A stretch of DNA of 64,000 nt. It comes from Alphaproteobacteria bacterium (lineage in GTDB: Bacteria; Pseudomonadota; Alphaproteobacteria; Micropepsales; Micropepsaceae). A program made the translations under genes and the position numbers. This document shows, piece by piece, positions 32,470-42,133 of the stretch; the first letter of the stretch is position 1, and each line of letters starts with the position of its first letter. Where the stretch lies: assembly GCA_947474645.1 (NCBI GenBank), contig CANJJD010000001.1, positions 62,001 through 126,000 on the forward strand. The letters run 5' to 3'. Below the pieces are notes generated by a model. It was not told where the DNA came from, searched no databases, and saw only the letters and a list, made by a program, of their open reading frames with translations.

Positions 32470-34794
32470 TCAGTTACCGGCAGCGCGATTTTTCGGCAGG
32501 GCGTAAGCGATCAACTGGTCGCTGGCCGCCTTGCCCATGCTCCAATGCCCGCCCGCCGCGATCACCACATATTGCCGCCCGTCCCGGCCCAGATAGCTGG
32601 TTGGGGTGGAGGCGCCGGGCGACGGCAGGTCGGCACGCCACACTTCATCGCCGGTGCTGGAATCCAGCGCCCGGAAAGTCCGGTCCATCCCGCCTGCCAT
32701 GAACACAAGCCCGCCGGCGGTGGAGGTGGGCGCGCCCACGCTGTAAATGCCGGTCGGCAGCGCCACAGGACTGTCCAGGCCGAACGGGCCGCTGTGCCGG
32801 GCGGTGCCGTAGCTGCGCTTCCAGGCGATTTTCCGGGTGTGCAGGTCCATCGCCGCCATCTCGCCGAATGGCGGGCGCAAGCACGGCACGCCGAGGGGAT
32901 TCATCCAGGCGCGCAGCAGCGCGACATAGGGCGTGTTGTATTGCGGTGAGGTTCCCTGTTTCGCATCCGGCGGCAACGGACCGGCGCCGCTCCAGCTTTT
33001 GACGATCTTCTGCCGCAACGCTTCCTCGCGCGGCACCAGCCGCACCACCCAGGGCAGATAGCTGAGATTGACGAAGGCCAGCTTGCGCACCGGGTCCACC
33101 GATGCGCCGCCCCAATCCGACAGGCCGAAGAAGGCGGGATACATGAGGGTGCCCTGCACCGATGGCGGCGTGAACGGGCCGTCATAGCGAAGCGAGCGGT
33201 ATTCGATGCGGCAGATGAGCTGATCAAGCAAGGTCGCGCCCCAACTGTCGGATTCTCGCAAGCCCGGCGCCGACAAGGACTGCATGCCAACGTTCCAGGG
33301 CTGGGTCGGCGCGTAATGCTCTCCCTTGATCTCGCCCCGCGGCGTCGGTCTTTCGACCACCTGCGACAGCGGCTTGCCGGTGGCCCGGTCCAGGACAAAG
33401 ACTTCGCCGCGCTTGGTGGTCTGCAACAGCGCCGGCCGTCCGGCGAAATCCAGCAGGGTCGGGCCGATCGGAACATCCATGTCCCAAAGATCGTGATGCA
33501 TGGTCTGGAAGCGCCAGCGCTCCAGCCCGGTTTCGATATCCAGCGCCACCAGCGAGGAATTGTAGCGCTCGTCGAAGGGGCGCCGGTGCCCGCCGAAATA
33601 ATCCGGCGTCGGATTGCCGGTGGGCAGGAAAACCAGGCCCAGCGCGGCATCGCCCGTGATCACGCCCCAGACATTGGGCGTGCCCGTCGTATAGATCTCG
33701 CCTGGCGCCAGGGGCTTGTTGGTGGGGTTGCGGCCGATATCCCAGCTCCAGGACAGGGCGCCGGTGCGGGCATCGAAGGCGCGCACCACGCCGGACGGCT
33801 CGCGGTCATGGACATTGTCGGAGACATAAAGCCCCGTCACCAGCCTGCCCTTGAGGAAAAGCGGCGGCGAACTGATGCCGGTAAACCGCAGCGCGTCCGG
33901 TCCCAGGTCCTTCTTCAGGTCGATATAGCCATGCTCGCCGAAGCCGTCGCACACCGCGCCGGTGCGTGCATCCAGGGCCACGATCTGCGCGTTGGGCGCC
34001 GGCGCGAAAATGCGGGTGGCGCAGACCGCACCATCCGGCACATCGGCCAGCGCCGCATAAGTAACGCCGCGGCAAGCGACAATCCGCAGGCTGGTCTTGG
34101 GCGGCACAAAGCGCCACTTGACCTTGCCCGTGACGGGATCGATGGCGAAGACCCAGGCGCTGCCGGTGCAGACATAGAGCGTGTCGCCGACCTTCAGGGG
34201 CGGCGATTCAAACGTCATCTTCTGCTTGTGGTCGCCGGTATGGGTGATCCATGCCACTTCCAGCCCGGACACATTGGCCGGGGTGATCTGGGCCAGGCTG
34301 GAATAGCGGTCCGCATTGGGACCACCGCCATACTGCGGCCAGTCCTTGCCGGTCTCTGTGGTGGCAAGCGCAGCGGCCGTGCGCGGCGACGTATTGTGAA
34401 TCTCAAAGCGTTCCCGCGCCAGGAAACTGCCGGACAGCAAAAGCAGCACCGCCGCGACTGCCAGCCCGAGCATCCGGCGGCCGGGCCGGCGAATGACCAG
34501 CAGCATCCACAGGCCCAGCGCTGCGGGCACGGCAAGGCGCACCTCCAGGCCCCAGAACTGCAATCCGCTGTCCCACAGCGCCCAAGCCATGGCGGCGACC
34601 AGAAGGACCGCAAACAGCACCAGCGCTTCGCCGGCGCGCCGCAGCAGCAGGGCCGCGGTCACCAGCCAGCCGATACCCAAAAGCAGGTAAAAGGGCGATC
34701 CGCCCAGCATCGCCAACCGCGCGCCCAACAAGGCAAGGAAAAGCCCGATCAGGCCCAGGGCTGCTGCGGTCGCGATATGAAGAGAGCGGTTCAT
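32470..34794 (-). CDS. gcd: Membrane-bound PQQ-dependent glucose/quinate/shikimate dehydrogenase
   Basis: 774 residues. About five membrane helices occupy residues 1-130, followed by an eight-bladed PQQ propeller in the periplasm: DWPQYGGGPNADRYSSLAQI, ARTGAVCDGFGEHGYIDL, TTKRGEVFVLDRATGKPL and YVVIAAGGHWSMGKAASDQL. This is the Gcd/QuiA family, which oxidises glucose or quinate/shikimate and feeds ubiquinone. The length suits Gcd, but the substrate cannot be settled from sequence alone. No pqq biosynthesis genes are in the window. Confidence 0.9.
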   Translation of the reverse strand: MNRSLHIATAAALGLIGLFLALLGARLAMLGGSPFYLLLGIGWLVTAALLLRRAGEALVLFAVLLVAAMAWALWDSGLQFWGLEVRLAVPAALGLWMLLVIRRPGRRMLGLAVAAVLLLLSGSFLARERFEIHNTSPRTAAALATTETGKDWPQYGGGPNADRYSSLAQITPANVSGLEVAWITHTGDHKQKMTFESPPLKVGDTLYVCTGSAWVFAIDPVTGKVKWRFVPPKTSLRIVACRGVTYAALADVPDGAVCATRIFAPAPNAQIVALDARTGAVCDGFGEHGYIDLKKDLGPDALRFTGISSPPLFLKGRLVTGLYVSDNVHDREPSGVVRAFDARTGALSWSWDIGRNPTNKPLAPGEIYTTGTPNVWGVITGDAALGLVFLPTGNPTPDYFGGHRRPFDERYNSSLVALDIETGLERWRFQTMHHDLWDMDVPIGPTLLDFAGRPALLQTTKRGEVFVLDRATGKPLSQVVERPTPRGEIKGEHYAPTQPWNVGMQSLSAPGLRESDSWGATLLDQLICRIEYRSLRYDGPFTPPSVQGTLMYPAFFGLSDWGGASVDPVRKLAFVNLSYLPWVVRLVPREEALRQKIVKSWSGAGPLPPDAKQGTSPQYNTPYVALLRAWMNPLGVPCLRPPFGEMAAMDLHTRKIAWKRSYGTARHSGPFGLDSPVALPTGIYSVGAPTSTAGGLVFMAGGMDRTFRALDSSTGDEVWRADLPSPGASTPTSYLGRDGRQYVVIAAGGHWSMGKAASDQLIAYALPKNRAAGN

Positions 34795-34905
34795 CCGTTC
34801 TTTTTCTTAGTGATGCGCGACCATGGCAAACACCGCCGCGGATGCCAAGCCGCTTGTCTGCCGTGACAACGCAAAAGGGTCTGCTAATGTCCGCCCGGGG
34901 GACCC

Positions 34906-35214
34906 ATGCGCTTCAAAATCATGATGATCGCCGCGCTGTTTCTGGCGGCTTGCGATCAACCTGCCGCACCCGCCAAATACATCGGCAAATGGGAAAGCAA
35001 CGGGGAAACGCTCCAGCTATTGGAGGACGGCAAGGCCCTGGTGGAATCGTCAGGCGGACCCGCCTCGGGCACATGGCGGCCGGACGGCCATGGTGGCATC
35101 ACAGCCTCGCTGGATAGCGAGGGCAAAACCGTCCTGGTGCAAATGCACATGGAAGGCGGCAAGCTCGTCAGCACCTACAAGGGCGTGTCCGGCACATTTT
35201 CCCGCGTGGAATAG
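34906..35214 (+). CDS. Small lipoprotein of unknown function
   Basis: 102 residues. The signal peptide MRFKIMMIAALFLAAC ends in a lipobox with Cys16. The mature part is a small beta-rich domain: YIGKWESNGETLQLLEDGKA, GTWRPDGHGGITASL and KLVSTYKGVSGTFSR, a pattern like small lipocalin-type or DUF-class lipoproteins. No specific family is recognised. It lies 111 bp from the divergent PQQ dehydrogenase start and ends 10 bp before the convergent alcohol dehydrogenase. Confidence 0.75.
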   Translation: MRFKIMMIAALFLAACDQPAAPAKYIGKWESNGETLQLLEDGKALVESSGGPASGTWRPDGHGGITASLDSEGKTVLVQMHMEGGKLVSTYKGVSGTFSRVE

Positions 35215-35224
35215 TGACGCGCCC

Positions 35225-36283
35225 TCAGCCGGTCTTCAAACTCGCCATGTCTATGACAAAGCGATACTTGACGTCGCTCTTGAGCATGCGGTCATAGGCC
35301 GCCTCGATATCCTGGATGCGGATCATCTCGATGTCGGAGGTGATGCCGTGCTGGGCGCAGAAATCCAGCATCTCCTGCGTCTCGGGAATGCCGCCGATCA
35401 GCGATCCGGCGATGGCGCGGCGCTTGAATACCAGGTTGAACACGGCGGGTGAGGGGTGGGGCGTGGGCGGCGCGCCCACCAGCGCCAGGGTGCCGTCGCG
35501 CTTCAAGAGGGATGTGAAGGCATCCAGGTTGTGCGATGCCGCCACCGTGTCGAGGATCAGGTCGAAGCTGTTCAGATGCGCCTTCATTTGGGCTTCATCG
35601 CTGGACACCACCACCTCATCGGCGCCCAGCGCCTTGGCATCCTTCACTTTGCCGGGCGAGGTGGTGAAGGCCACCGTATGCGCGCCCAGGGCGTGGCTCA
35701 GCTTGACGCCCATGTGGCCCAGTCCGCCGATGCCGACAATGCCGACCTTCTTTCCCGGCCCGGCGCCCCAATGCTTCAAGGGCGACCAGGTGGTGATGCC
35801 GGCGCACAGCAGGGGCGCCACCGCCGCTAGGTCCTTTTCGGCATGGTTGATCGCCAGCACGAAATGTTCGTCCACCGTGATGGCGGCGCTGTAGCCGCCA
35901 TGGGTGTTGGGCCCGCCGCCGACCGGCCCGTTATAAGTGCCGGTGAAGCCGACCGGCCCGTCGCAATATTGCTCCAGGCCATCATTGCATTGGGCGCAGG
36001 TGCGGCAACTGTCCACCATGCAGCCCACGCCGACGATCTGGCCGGGCTTAAAGCGGCTGACGTCTTTGCCGGTGGAAGTCACCTTGCCGATGATCTCGTG
36101 GCCCGGCACGCAAGGGTACTGGGTGCCCGGCCAGTCGCCGCGCGCGGTGTGCAGGTCGCTGTGACAGATGCCGCAGAACAGGATCTCCACGACCACGTCC
36201 CTGGGGCCGGGCGCGCGGCGCTCGATACTGTGGGGCGCGAAGGGTGTGGTGGCGGATTGGGCGGCAAAGGCTTTGGTTTGCAT
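35225..36283 (-). CDS. Zinc-dependent NAD(P) alcohol dehydrogenase (YahK/CAD-like)
   Basis: A 352-residue medium-chain dehydrogenase that reduces aldehydes or oxidises alcohols. Catalytic zinc site: Cys in FCGICHSDLHTARGDW and His in PCVPGHEIIGKV. Structural zinc site: CRTCAQCNDGLEQYC. Cofactor site: VGIVGIGGLGHMGVKLSHAL. The layout is that of the YahK/cinnamyl-alcohol-type NADPH aldehyde reductases. It is divergent from ppa. Confidence 0.93.
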   Translation of the reverse strand: MQTKAFAAQSATTPFAPHSIERRAPGPRDVVVEILFCGICHSDLHTARGDWPGTQYPCVPGHEIIGKVTSTGKDVSRFKPGQIVGVGCMVDSCRTCAQCNDGLEQYCDGPVGFTGTYNGPVGGGPNTHGGYSAAITVDEHFVLAINHAEKDLAAVAPLLCAGITTWSPLKHWGAGPGKKVGIVGIGGLGHMGVKLSHALGAHTVAFTTSPGKVKDAKALGADEVVVSSDEAQMKAHLNSFDLILDTVAASHNLDAFTSLLKRDGTLALVGAPPTPHPSPAVFNLVFKRRAIAGSLIGGIPETQEMLDFCAQHGITSDIEMIRIQDIEAAYDRMLKSDVKYRFVIDMASLKTG

Positions 36284-36431
36284 GAAAGCTCCGGAACAGG
36301 CGTATCAACCATAGATAGGCCCGGAGGGCCGCATGTGAAGGGCATTGCGGCGTTTCGTCCGGAACTTGGCCAGCCCGGTTGACGGGCGGGAGCAATAAAA
36401 TTACCACGCCCGCTCAGTTGCAGGACACACC

Positions 36432-36962
36432 ATGCGCGTAGACCAGATTCCCGTCGGCAAGAATGCTCCGGATGACGTCAATGTCATCATCGAAGTTCCG
36501 ATCGGCGGCGAGCCCATCAAGTATGAGCTGGACAAGGCCTCGGGCGCGCTGGTGGTGGACCGCTTTCTCTATACCGCGATGCGCTATCCGGGAAATTACG
36601 GCTTCATCCCGCACACCTTGTCGGGCGACGGCGATCCGGTGGACGTTTTGATCGCCAACTCCCGCGCCATCGCACCGGGCGCGGTGATGAGCGTGCGGCC
36701 GGTGGGCGTGCTGCTGATGGAAGACAATGCCGGCATGGACGAGAAGATCGTGGCGGTGCCGTCGTCCCACATCACCCAGCGCTTTGACGGGGTCGCCAAC
36801 TACAGCGACCTGCCGGACATCACCGTCAAGCAGATCGAGCATTTCTTCGCCCACTACAAGGATCTGGAACCCGGCAAATGGGTCAAGATCATTCGCTGGG
36901 GTGATGCCACGGAAGCCAAGAAGATGATCACCGAAGGCGTTGCCCGGGCGAAGAAGGCCTAA
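36432..36962 (+). CDS. ppa: Inorganic pyrophosphatase, family I
   Basis: Hydrolyses pyrophosphate to drive biosynthesis. 176 residues, the standard bacterial hexamer size. Conserved parts are [38 protein letters not shown], the signature DGDPVDVL with metal-binding Asp residues, and [15 protein letters not shown]. Its last 4 bases overlap the end of the convergent protease gene. Confidence 0.97.
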   Translation: MRVDQIPVGKNAPDDVNVIIEVPIGGEPIKYELDKASGALVVDRFLYTAMRYPGNYGFIPHTLSGDGDPVDVLIANSRAIAPGAVMSVRPVGVLLMEDNAGMDEKIVAVPSSHITQRFDGVANYSDLPDITVKQIEHFFAHYKDLEPGKWVKIIRWGDATEAKKMITEGVARAKKA

Positions 36963-37690
36963 GCGCTCCAGTCCGGCGGCGGCGGCAGCATCTTGACCAG
37001 CCCCGACAGGCCTTCGCCATAACCGTTGCGCAAGCTGTTCCAGTAGGGATCGTCTTCCTTCAGCATCGTCATGTTGCTGGTGGAGAAGCTGTCGGTCTCA
37101 TAGCGCATGATGTCGATGGGCGGCCCGCAGGACAGGTTGGAGCGCAAGGTGGCGTCGAACGACAGCAGCGCCAGCTTGGCGGCCTGGTCCAGCGGACAGT
37201 CCGGCGTCAGGGCGCGGTCCAAAATCGGCTTGCCATACTTGGTCTCGCCGATCTGCAGGAAGCAGGAGCGCAAGCTCGCCTCGATGAAATTTCCCGCCGA
37301 ATAGATCTGGAACAGCCGCGGCGTCTCGCCGGCGAGTTGGCCGCCGACCAGGAAGCTGCCGGTGGGATCGCCATAGGGTGTCACCGAAGGGCCGTCGCGC
37401 GCGATTACGGCGCGCAGCTTGTCGCCCACGATGCGCGCGACCTCATACATGCTGCGCGCGGCAAAGACGTCGTCATCGCCGCCGCTGTTTTGCGCCTCGC
37501 GGAGCTGGCTGGTGACGGACTGGGTGGTGGCCAGGTTGCCCGCCGACAGGATCGCGATCACCCGGCTGCCCGGCTGGGTGAACAGTTCGAACTTGCGCAC
37601 CCGGTTGACCTGGTCCACGCCGGCGTTGGAGCGCGAATCCGAAGCCAGCACCAGCCCGGCCGGCAGCACGATTCCCAGGCAATATGTCAT
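36959..37690 (-). CDS. Proteasome-type (Ntn-hydrolase) peptidase
   Basis: 243 residues of the COG3484 predicted proteasome-type protease family. After Met removal the protein would begin [20 protein letters not shown], giving an N-terminal Thr nucleophile like proteasome beta subunits, with the conserved Asp in ASDSRSN and Lys in VRKFELF. Other family parts are [16 protein letters not shown] and [20 protein letters not shown]. It is usually found with transglutaminase-like and alpha-E genes, which are absent here. The ATG at 37690 is required to place the Thr at position 2. Confidence 0.88.
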   Translation of the reverse strand: MTYCLGIVLPAGLVLASDSRSNAGVDQVNRVRKFELFTQPGSRVIAILSAGNLATTQSVTSQLREAQNSGGDDDVFAARSMYEVARIVGDKLRAVIARDGPSVTPYGDPTGSFLVGGQLAGETPRLFQIYSAGNFIEASLRSCFLQIGETKYGKPILDRALTPDCPLDQAAKLALLSFDATLRSNLSCGPPIDIMRYETDSFSTSNMTMLKEDDPYWNSLRNGYGEGLSGLVKMLPPPPDWSA

Positions 37691-37828
37691 GTCCGCCCCT
37701 TGCGATTTTATTGGCCGAGCCCCACCCGGCGCCAAGTCTTTTTATGAAGTGAGTTTGGACAGGGCGGACGGGACAGTGCAAGGTCCGGATTGGGGATTTT
37801 TGAGCCGGTCCAGACCGGCAGGGCTGTT

Positions 37829-38761
37829 ATGGAAAGCACGGATTATCTCGACGATATCGTCGCCACCGTCCGCCAGGACATGGAAGCCCATCTGGGCCAT
37901 GGCAAGGTCGCGGATTACATTCCCGCCCTGGCGCGGGTGGATCCCAAGAACTTTGCCATCGCCATCGCTACCTGTGATGGGCGCACGGCCGGCGCGGGCG
38001 GGGTGCATCTGCCCTTTTCCATCCAGAGCATCTCCAAGATTTTTACCCTGACCCTGGCGCTGAACAAGCTGGGCGCCAATCTGTGGGAGCGGGTGGGGCG
38101 CGAACCCTCCGGCTCGCGCTTCAATTCCATCGTGCAATTGGAAGCGGAGAAGGGCATTCCCCGCAATCCCCTGATCAATGCCGGCGCCGTGGTGGTCACC
38201 GATGCGTTGCTGGATGGCGGCAACACGGACGCCACCATCGCCGAGATTTTGGATTTCATGCGCAAGCTGGCCGACGATCCCGCCATCGTGATTGACGAGG
38301 AAGTGGCGGAGTCCGAGGCCCAGACCGGCTTCCGCAACTCGGCGCTGGCCAATTTCCTGCGCGCCAATGAGAACCTGAAGAGCAAGGTCGAGGACGTGCT
38401 CAACGTCTATTTCCACCAGTGCGCCATTCGCATGAATGCGCGCCAGCTCGCCCGCGCCGGATTGTTCCTGGCCAATGCCGGCCAGGACCCCATCAACAAT
38501 GCCCGCGTCACCACGCCGTTCCGCACCAAGCGCCTCAATGCCGTGATGATGACTTGCGGCCATTACGACGCCTCGGGCGATTTTGCCTGCCGCGTCGGAC
38601 TGCCGGGCAAGAGCGGGGTGGGCGGCGGCATCCTGGCCATCGCGCCGCGCAAGGCTTCGATCTGCGTCTGGTCGCCGGGCCTCAATGCCCAGGGCAATTC
38701 CCTGGTCGGCTCCATGGCGCTGGAACGATTGTCGGCGCTGACGGGATGGTCGGTGTTCTAG
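37829..38761 (+). CDS. glsA: Glutaminase
   Basis: Converts glutamine to glutamate and ammonia. 310 residues, a serine-dependent beta-lactamase-like fold. The SxxK motif is in [16 protein letters not shown], followed by [35 protein letters not shown] and [20 protein letters not shown]. The start [16 protein letters not shown] is chosen; sequence before it is not family-like. Its end overlaps the convergent SDR gene by 4 bases. Confidence 0.95.
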   Translation: MESTDYLDDIVATVRQDMEAHLGHGKVADYIPALARVDPKNFAIAIATCDGRTAGAGGVHLPFSIQSISKIFTLTLALNKLGANLWERVGREPSGSRFNSIVQLEAEKGIPRNPLINAGAVVVTDALLDGGNTDATIAEILDFMRKLADDPAIVIDEEVAESEAQTGFRNSALANFLRANENLKSKVEDVLNVYFHQCAIRMNARQLARAGLFLANAGQDPINNARVTTPFRTKRLNAVMMTCGHYDASGDFACRVGLPGKSGVGGGILAIAPRKASICVWSPGLNAQGNSLVGSMALERLSALTGWSVF

Positions 38762-39537
38762 CGGTAGCGTTCCGCCGCGTGATTGCGCGACAGGTTGGGT
38801 GACAGTTTCAGCCTTGCGGCTTCCGCATCCGCCAGGTCCTGGGCGTCGGGCAGGGACGGGATGGTGATGCGCTCACCCATGTCCAGGCCCTTGAGCGCGG
38901 CGTCCACCATCTCTTCCACGTCCATCACCCGTTCGGGCGGCAGCTTGTCGATGTGCGTGCCGGCGCGTTCCCAGATTTCGGTGCGGGTGGCGCCGGGCAG
39001 CACGGTTTGGATGGTGACCCCGTTTTCGTTCAACTCGCGGGTCAGTGCGTGGGACAGGGCCAGCAGATACGCCTTGGAGCCGCTATAGACCACATTGAAG
39101 CGTTCGGGATTGAGCGCGGTGATGCTGGACATGTTGACGATGGTGCCGCGCTTGGCAGACACAAAGGCGCGGCCCGCCGCCAGCGCCAGGCGTGTCGCGG
39201 CGGTGATGTTGAGGGCGATCAGGTTTTCGATTGTGCCCAGGCTGGTTTCCAGATGCCGTTCCACCGTGGCGATGCCGGCATTGTTGAGAAAAAAGCTGAT
39301 GGCGGCATCGCCTTCCAGTTTCTGTTCCACCCGCGTGACATCGGCGCTTTGTGTCAGATCCGCGACAAGCACTTCGGCGCCCACGCCCTTGGCGCGCAGT
39401 TCCCCGGCCAAGGCTTCCAGCCGCGCCGCATCGCGCGCCACCAGCACCAGGTCATAGCCGCGCCCGGCCAGGCGCTGGGCATAGACTTTGCCGATGCCGG
39501 TGGAAGCGCCGGTGATCAGGGCCTTGGGTCTTGTCAT
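38758..39537 (-). CDS. SDR family oxidoreductase
   Basis: A classical short-chain dehydrogenase of 259 residues. The cofactor loop is [20 protein letters not shown], the NNAG-type motif is [12 protein letters not shown], and the catalytic Ser-Tyr-Lys are in [26 protein letters not shown]. The C-terminal region is of the YqjQ/COG0300 type. The substrate is unknown. The start is taken as [10 protein letters not shown]; an ATG two codons upstream is equally possible. Confidence 0.9.
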   Translation of the reverse strand: MTRPKALITGASTGIGKVYAQRLAGRGYDLVLVARDAARLEALAGELRAKGVGAEVLVADLTQSADVTRVEQKLEGDAAISFFLNNAGIATVERHLETSLGTIENLIALNITAATRLALAAGRAFVSAKRGTIVNMSSITALNPERFNVVYSGSKAYLLALSHALTRELNENGVTIQTVLPGATRTEIWERAGTHIDKLPPERVMDVEEMVDAALKGLDMGERITIPSLPDAQDLADAEAARLKLSPNLSRNHAAERYR

Positions 39538-39615
39538 AATCAAAACTTAGACCGCCCCGGATGCTTTGCAAGCCCGGCCCCGCATGCGAGATTTCGCGCA
39601 GCTTCGGAGAATTTC

Positions 39616-40119
39616 ATGCGCCGCATCCTGCTTGCCGCTTTCGCCATCCTGGCTTTGTTGACGCCGGCCCATGCCGCGGGCAAGGCGGGGCTGTGGACGG
39701 TCACCACCATCTGGCAATTCAGCATGAACAAGGTGCCGCCGGCGCTGGTGGACCTGGCGCGCCAGCAAAGGCTGAAGCCGCCCGTCAACGGCCAGCCCTT
39801 CATCCACCATATCTGCATGACGCCGTATGAAGCCGATGGCCGCCAGCCGCTGCATCTCAACAGCCGCGACCTGGATTGCACCTTCCGCACCGTTTCCATG
39901 CGCCGTGGGTTGATGGTCACCGAGAGCATCTGCCATGGCCCGGTGGAAGGCGTTGCCCGCGGCCAGGTCACCTGGCGCAGCGACAGCCATTTTGAAGGCA
40001 TTGCGGATTTTCGCGGCAAATTCCGCGGCGATCCGGCGCGCATGCGTTCCACCTTCACCGCCGACTGGGCGGGCGACGATTGCCGCGGGGTGCGGCCTTT
40101 CATTGCCCAGGACAATTGA
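39616..40119 (+). CDS. DUF3617 exported protein, copy 1
   Basis: 167 residues with a signal peptide (MRRILLAAFAILALLTPAHA). The mature part follows the DUF3617 pattern: AGKAGLWTVTTIWQF at the start, HHICMTPYEADG and a paired Cys in LDCTFRTVSM, ICHGPVEGVARGQVTWRSDS, and a terminal DDCRGVRPF. Family function is unknown; members are periplasmic and share conserved Cys pairs. It is followed 55 bp later by a paralogue, so the pair arose by tandem duplication. Confidence 0.85.
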   Translation: MRRILLAAFAILALLTPAHAAGKAGLWTVTTIWQFSMNKVPPALVDLARQQRLKPPVNGQPFIHHICMTPYEADGRQPLHLNSRDLDCTFRTVSMRRGLMVTESICHGPVEGVARGQVTWRSDSHFEGIADFRGKFRGDPARMRSTFTADWAGDDCRGVRPFIAQDN

Positions 40120-40174
40120 CAGAAGCCGCCGCCGTGTCAGATTTGGCTTCGCCAAGAGAAAAATGGGGACTGAC

Positions 40175-40720
40175 ATGAATCGCAAATTCGTTTCGACCCT
40201 GATCGCCGGCGCCGTCCTTGTGGCGCCCGCCGCGCTGGCTGCGCCGCGCGGCAAGCCCGGCCTGTGGAATATCTTCACCACCTTGCAGGCGGCGGCCATG
40301 CCTGAAATGCCGCCAGAGGTGAGGGCGATGATGAAACAGCGGGGCTTGAACCTGCCGGGCCTGGGCAAGCCCATCGTCAGCCAAGTCTGCACGACGGCGG
40401 AGCAGGCGGCAATGGACCGGCCGCCGAACATGGACAGGGAAGGGGTCAAATGCACCCCCCGTGTCCTCAGCCAGACTGCCATCTCGGCCACCACCGAGAT
40501 CACCTGTCACGGCAAGATGGAAGGCGTCGGCCGCTCCCAGATCAGTTGGCGCGGCGACAGCCATTATGAGGGCAGCTACAGTTTCAAAGGCACCATGGAC
40601 GGCCATGCCAGCAATATCAGCAGCAGCTATGTCGGCGACTGGGTGAAGGCCGATTGCGGATCGGTCAAGCCTTTCACCGGCAAGATACCGACCGGTCCGA
40701 GGCCGCCGGCGCCGAAATGA
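40175..40720 (+). CDS. DUF3617 exported protein, copy 2
   Basis: 181 residues with a signal peptide (FVSTLIAGAVLVAPAALA). It parallels copy 1: RGKPGLWNIFTTLQAA, QVCTTAEQAAMDRPP, VKCTPRVLSQ, ITCHGKMEGVGRSQISWRGD and terminal ADCGSVKPF, with the same Cys positions. An ATG four codons upstream is an alternative. Its stop overlaps the sirtuin ATG (ATGA), so translation of the deacylase is coupled to it. Confidence 0.85.
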   Translation: MNRKFVSTLIAGAVLVAPAALAAPRGKPGLWNIFTTLQAAAMPEMPPEVRAMMKQRGLNLPGLGKPIVSQVCTTAEQAAMDRPPNMDREGVKCTPRVLSQTAISATTEITCHGKMEGVGRSQISWRGDSHYEGSYSFKGTMDGHASNISSSYVGDWVKADCGSVKPFTGKIPTGPRPPAPK

Positions 40721-41466
40721 CGGATAGCGTAGCGGCGCTGGCCGCGCTGCTGCGCGCATGCCGGCGGGGCGTGGTCTTTACCGGCGCCGGCATGTCCACC
40801 GAATCCGGCATTCCGGATTTCCGCTCGCCCGGCGGCATCTGGACCAAGATGATGCCGGTGGAGTTCCAGGACTACATCTCCGATCCGGAGGCGCGGCGCG
40901 TGTCCTGGCAGCGGCGCTTTGAGATGGAAGACACCTGGAACGCCACGCAAGCCAATGACGGCCATCGCTGCGTCGCCGAACTGGTGGCCATGGGCAAGGT
41001 CAGCCATGTCATCACCCAGAACATTGACGCTCTGCACCAGGCGGGCGGCGTGCCGGATGACAAAGTGATCGAACTGCACGGCAACACCCGCTATGCCAAA
41101 TGCCTGGATTGCGGCATGCGGGTGGAGATCCCCGACATCCGCGCCCATTTCGACATCCATGGCGATGGCCCCGATTGCGCCGCCTGCGGCGGAATCGTGA
41201 AGACCGCCACCATCTCCTTCGGCCAGCCCATGCCGGAAGGCGAGATGGCCCGCGCCCAGGCCGCCAGCCTGGGTTGCGACCTGATGCTGGTGCTGGGTTC
41301 CTCCCTGGCGGTCTATCCGGCGGCCAGTTTTCCCCTGCTGGCCAAGCAGAATGGGGCCAATCTGGCCATCCTCAACCGCGAGCCCACGCCCCAGGACCGC
41401 TATGCGGACCTGGTCGTGAATGCCGAAATAGGCCCCACAATCCGGGCGGTTGTTCAGGCTTTGTAA
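40717..41466 (+). CDS. cobB: NAD-dependent protein deacylase (sirtuin)
   Basis: Removes acyl groups from lysine using NAD. 249 residues. The NAD loop is GAGMSTESGIPDFRS (23-37), TQNIDALHQAGG follows, and the catalytic His121 is in VIELHGNTRYAKC. Four zinc Cys are in CLDC (129, 132) and CAAC (154, 157). ISFGQPMP and VLGSSLAVYPAASFP complete the fold. The start is fixed by the ATGA overlap with the upstream DUF3617 gene. Confidence 0.94.
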   Translation: MTDSVAALAALLRACRRGVVFTGAGMSTESGIPDFRSPGGIWTKMMPVEFQDYISDPEARRVSWQRRFEMEDTWNATQANDGHRCVAELVAMGKVSHVITQNIDALHQAGGVPDDKVIELHGNTRYAKCLDCGMRVEIPDIRAHFDIHGDGPDCAACGGIVKTATISFGQPMPEGEMARAQAASLGCDLMLVLGSSLAVYPAASFPLLAKQNGANLAILNREPTPQDRYADLVVNAEIGPTIRAVVQAL

Positions 41467-41524
41467 GGCGGGTTGCCCCTACCTATATGATGGCTAGACT
41501 AAGCCAACCCCCGAATCCGGAGAC

Positions 41525-42130
41525 TTGCCCTTGTACCGCGCCGACGAAGAAAATGACGAAAAAGACGAGAAGTCCAAGGCCCCGGAACCGCAATCTTCCG
41601 AGATCGCCAAGGCGCTCTACAAGTCGCGCACGGTGCTGATCTTCGGCGAAGTGGACATGAAGATGGCCGAGCGGGTCACCGCCCAGCTCCTGGCCTATGC
41701 CGAAAGCGAAGGCGATATCCGCGTCATCGTCAATTCGCCGGGCGGCCATGTGGAGTCGGGCGACACCATCCATGACATGATCCGCTTTGTCGGCAACCGG
41801 GTGAAGATGATCGGCACCGGCTGGGTCGCATCTGCCGGCGCGCATATCTTCCTGGGCGCCAAGCGCGAAAACCGCTTCTGCCTGCCCTTCACCCGTTTCC
41901 TGCTGCACCAGCCCTTGGGCGGGGTGCGCGGCCAGGCCAGCGACATCACCATTGAGGCCGAAGAAATCATCAAGATGCGCGAACGCCTGATCCGTGAGAT
42001 CGCGGCGGAAACCGGCCAGACCTATGACAAGGTCGTCAAGGACACCGAGCGCAATTTCTGGATGGGCGCGGAAGATGCCGTCAAATACGGCCTTGCCGCC
42101 AAGGTCATCAGCAGCGCCAGCGACGTGTAA
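41525..42130 (+). CDS. ClpP-like serine protease subunit
   Basis: A ClpP-family peptidase of 201 residues. The nucleophile Ser103 lies in GWVASAGAHIF and His128 in FLLHQPLGGVRGQ; Asp173 in KDTERNFWM is the likely third member, and the Ser-His spacing equals that of ClpP. The charged N-terminus (YRADEENDEKDEKSKAPEP) lacks the usual ClpP propeptide. No clpX is adjacent, so this is probably a second ClpP paralogue (ClpP2-like). The start is TTG at 41525, with CCGGAGA just upstream. Confidence 0.87.
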   Translation: MPLYRADEENDEKDEKSKAPEPQSSEIAKALYKSRTVLIFGEVDMKMAERVTAQLLAYAESEGDIRVIVNSPGGHVESGDTIHDMIRFVGNRVKMIGTGWVASAGAHIFLGAKRENRFCLPFTRFLLHQPLGGVRGQASDITIEAEEIIKMRERLIREIAAETGQTYDKVVKDTERNFWMGAEDAVKYGLAAKVISSASDV

Positions 42131-42133
42131 CCG

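Noticed and set aside
32470-34794. PQQ biosynthesis genes beside the PQQ dehydrogenase
   Set aside because: No small pqqA-like peptide or pqqB-E genes are present nearby.
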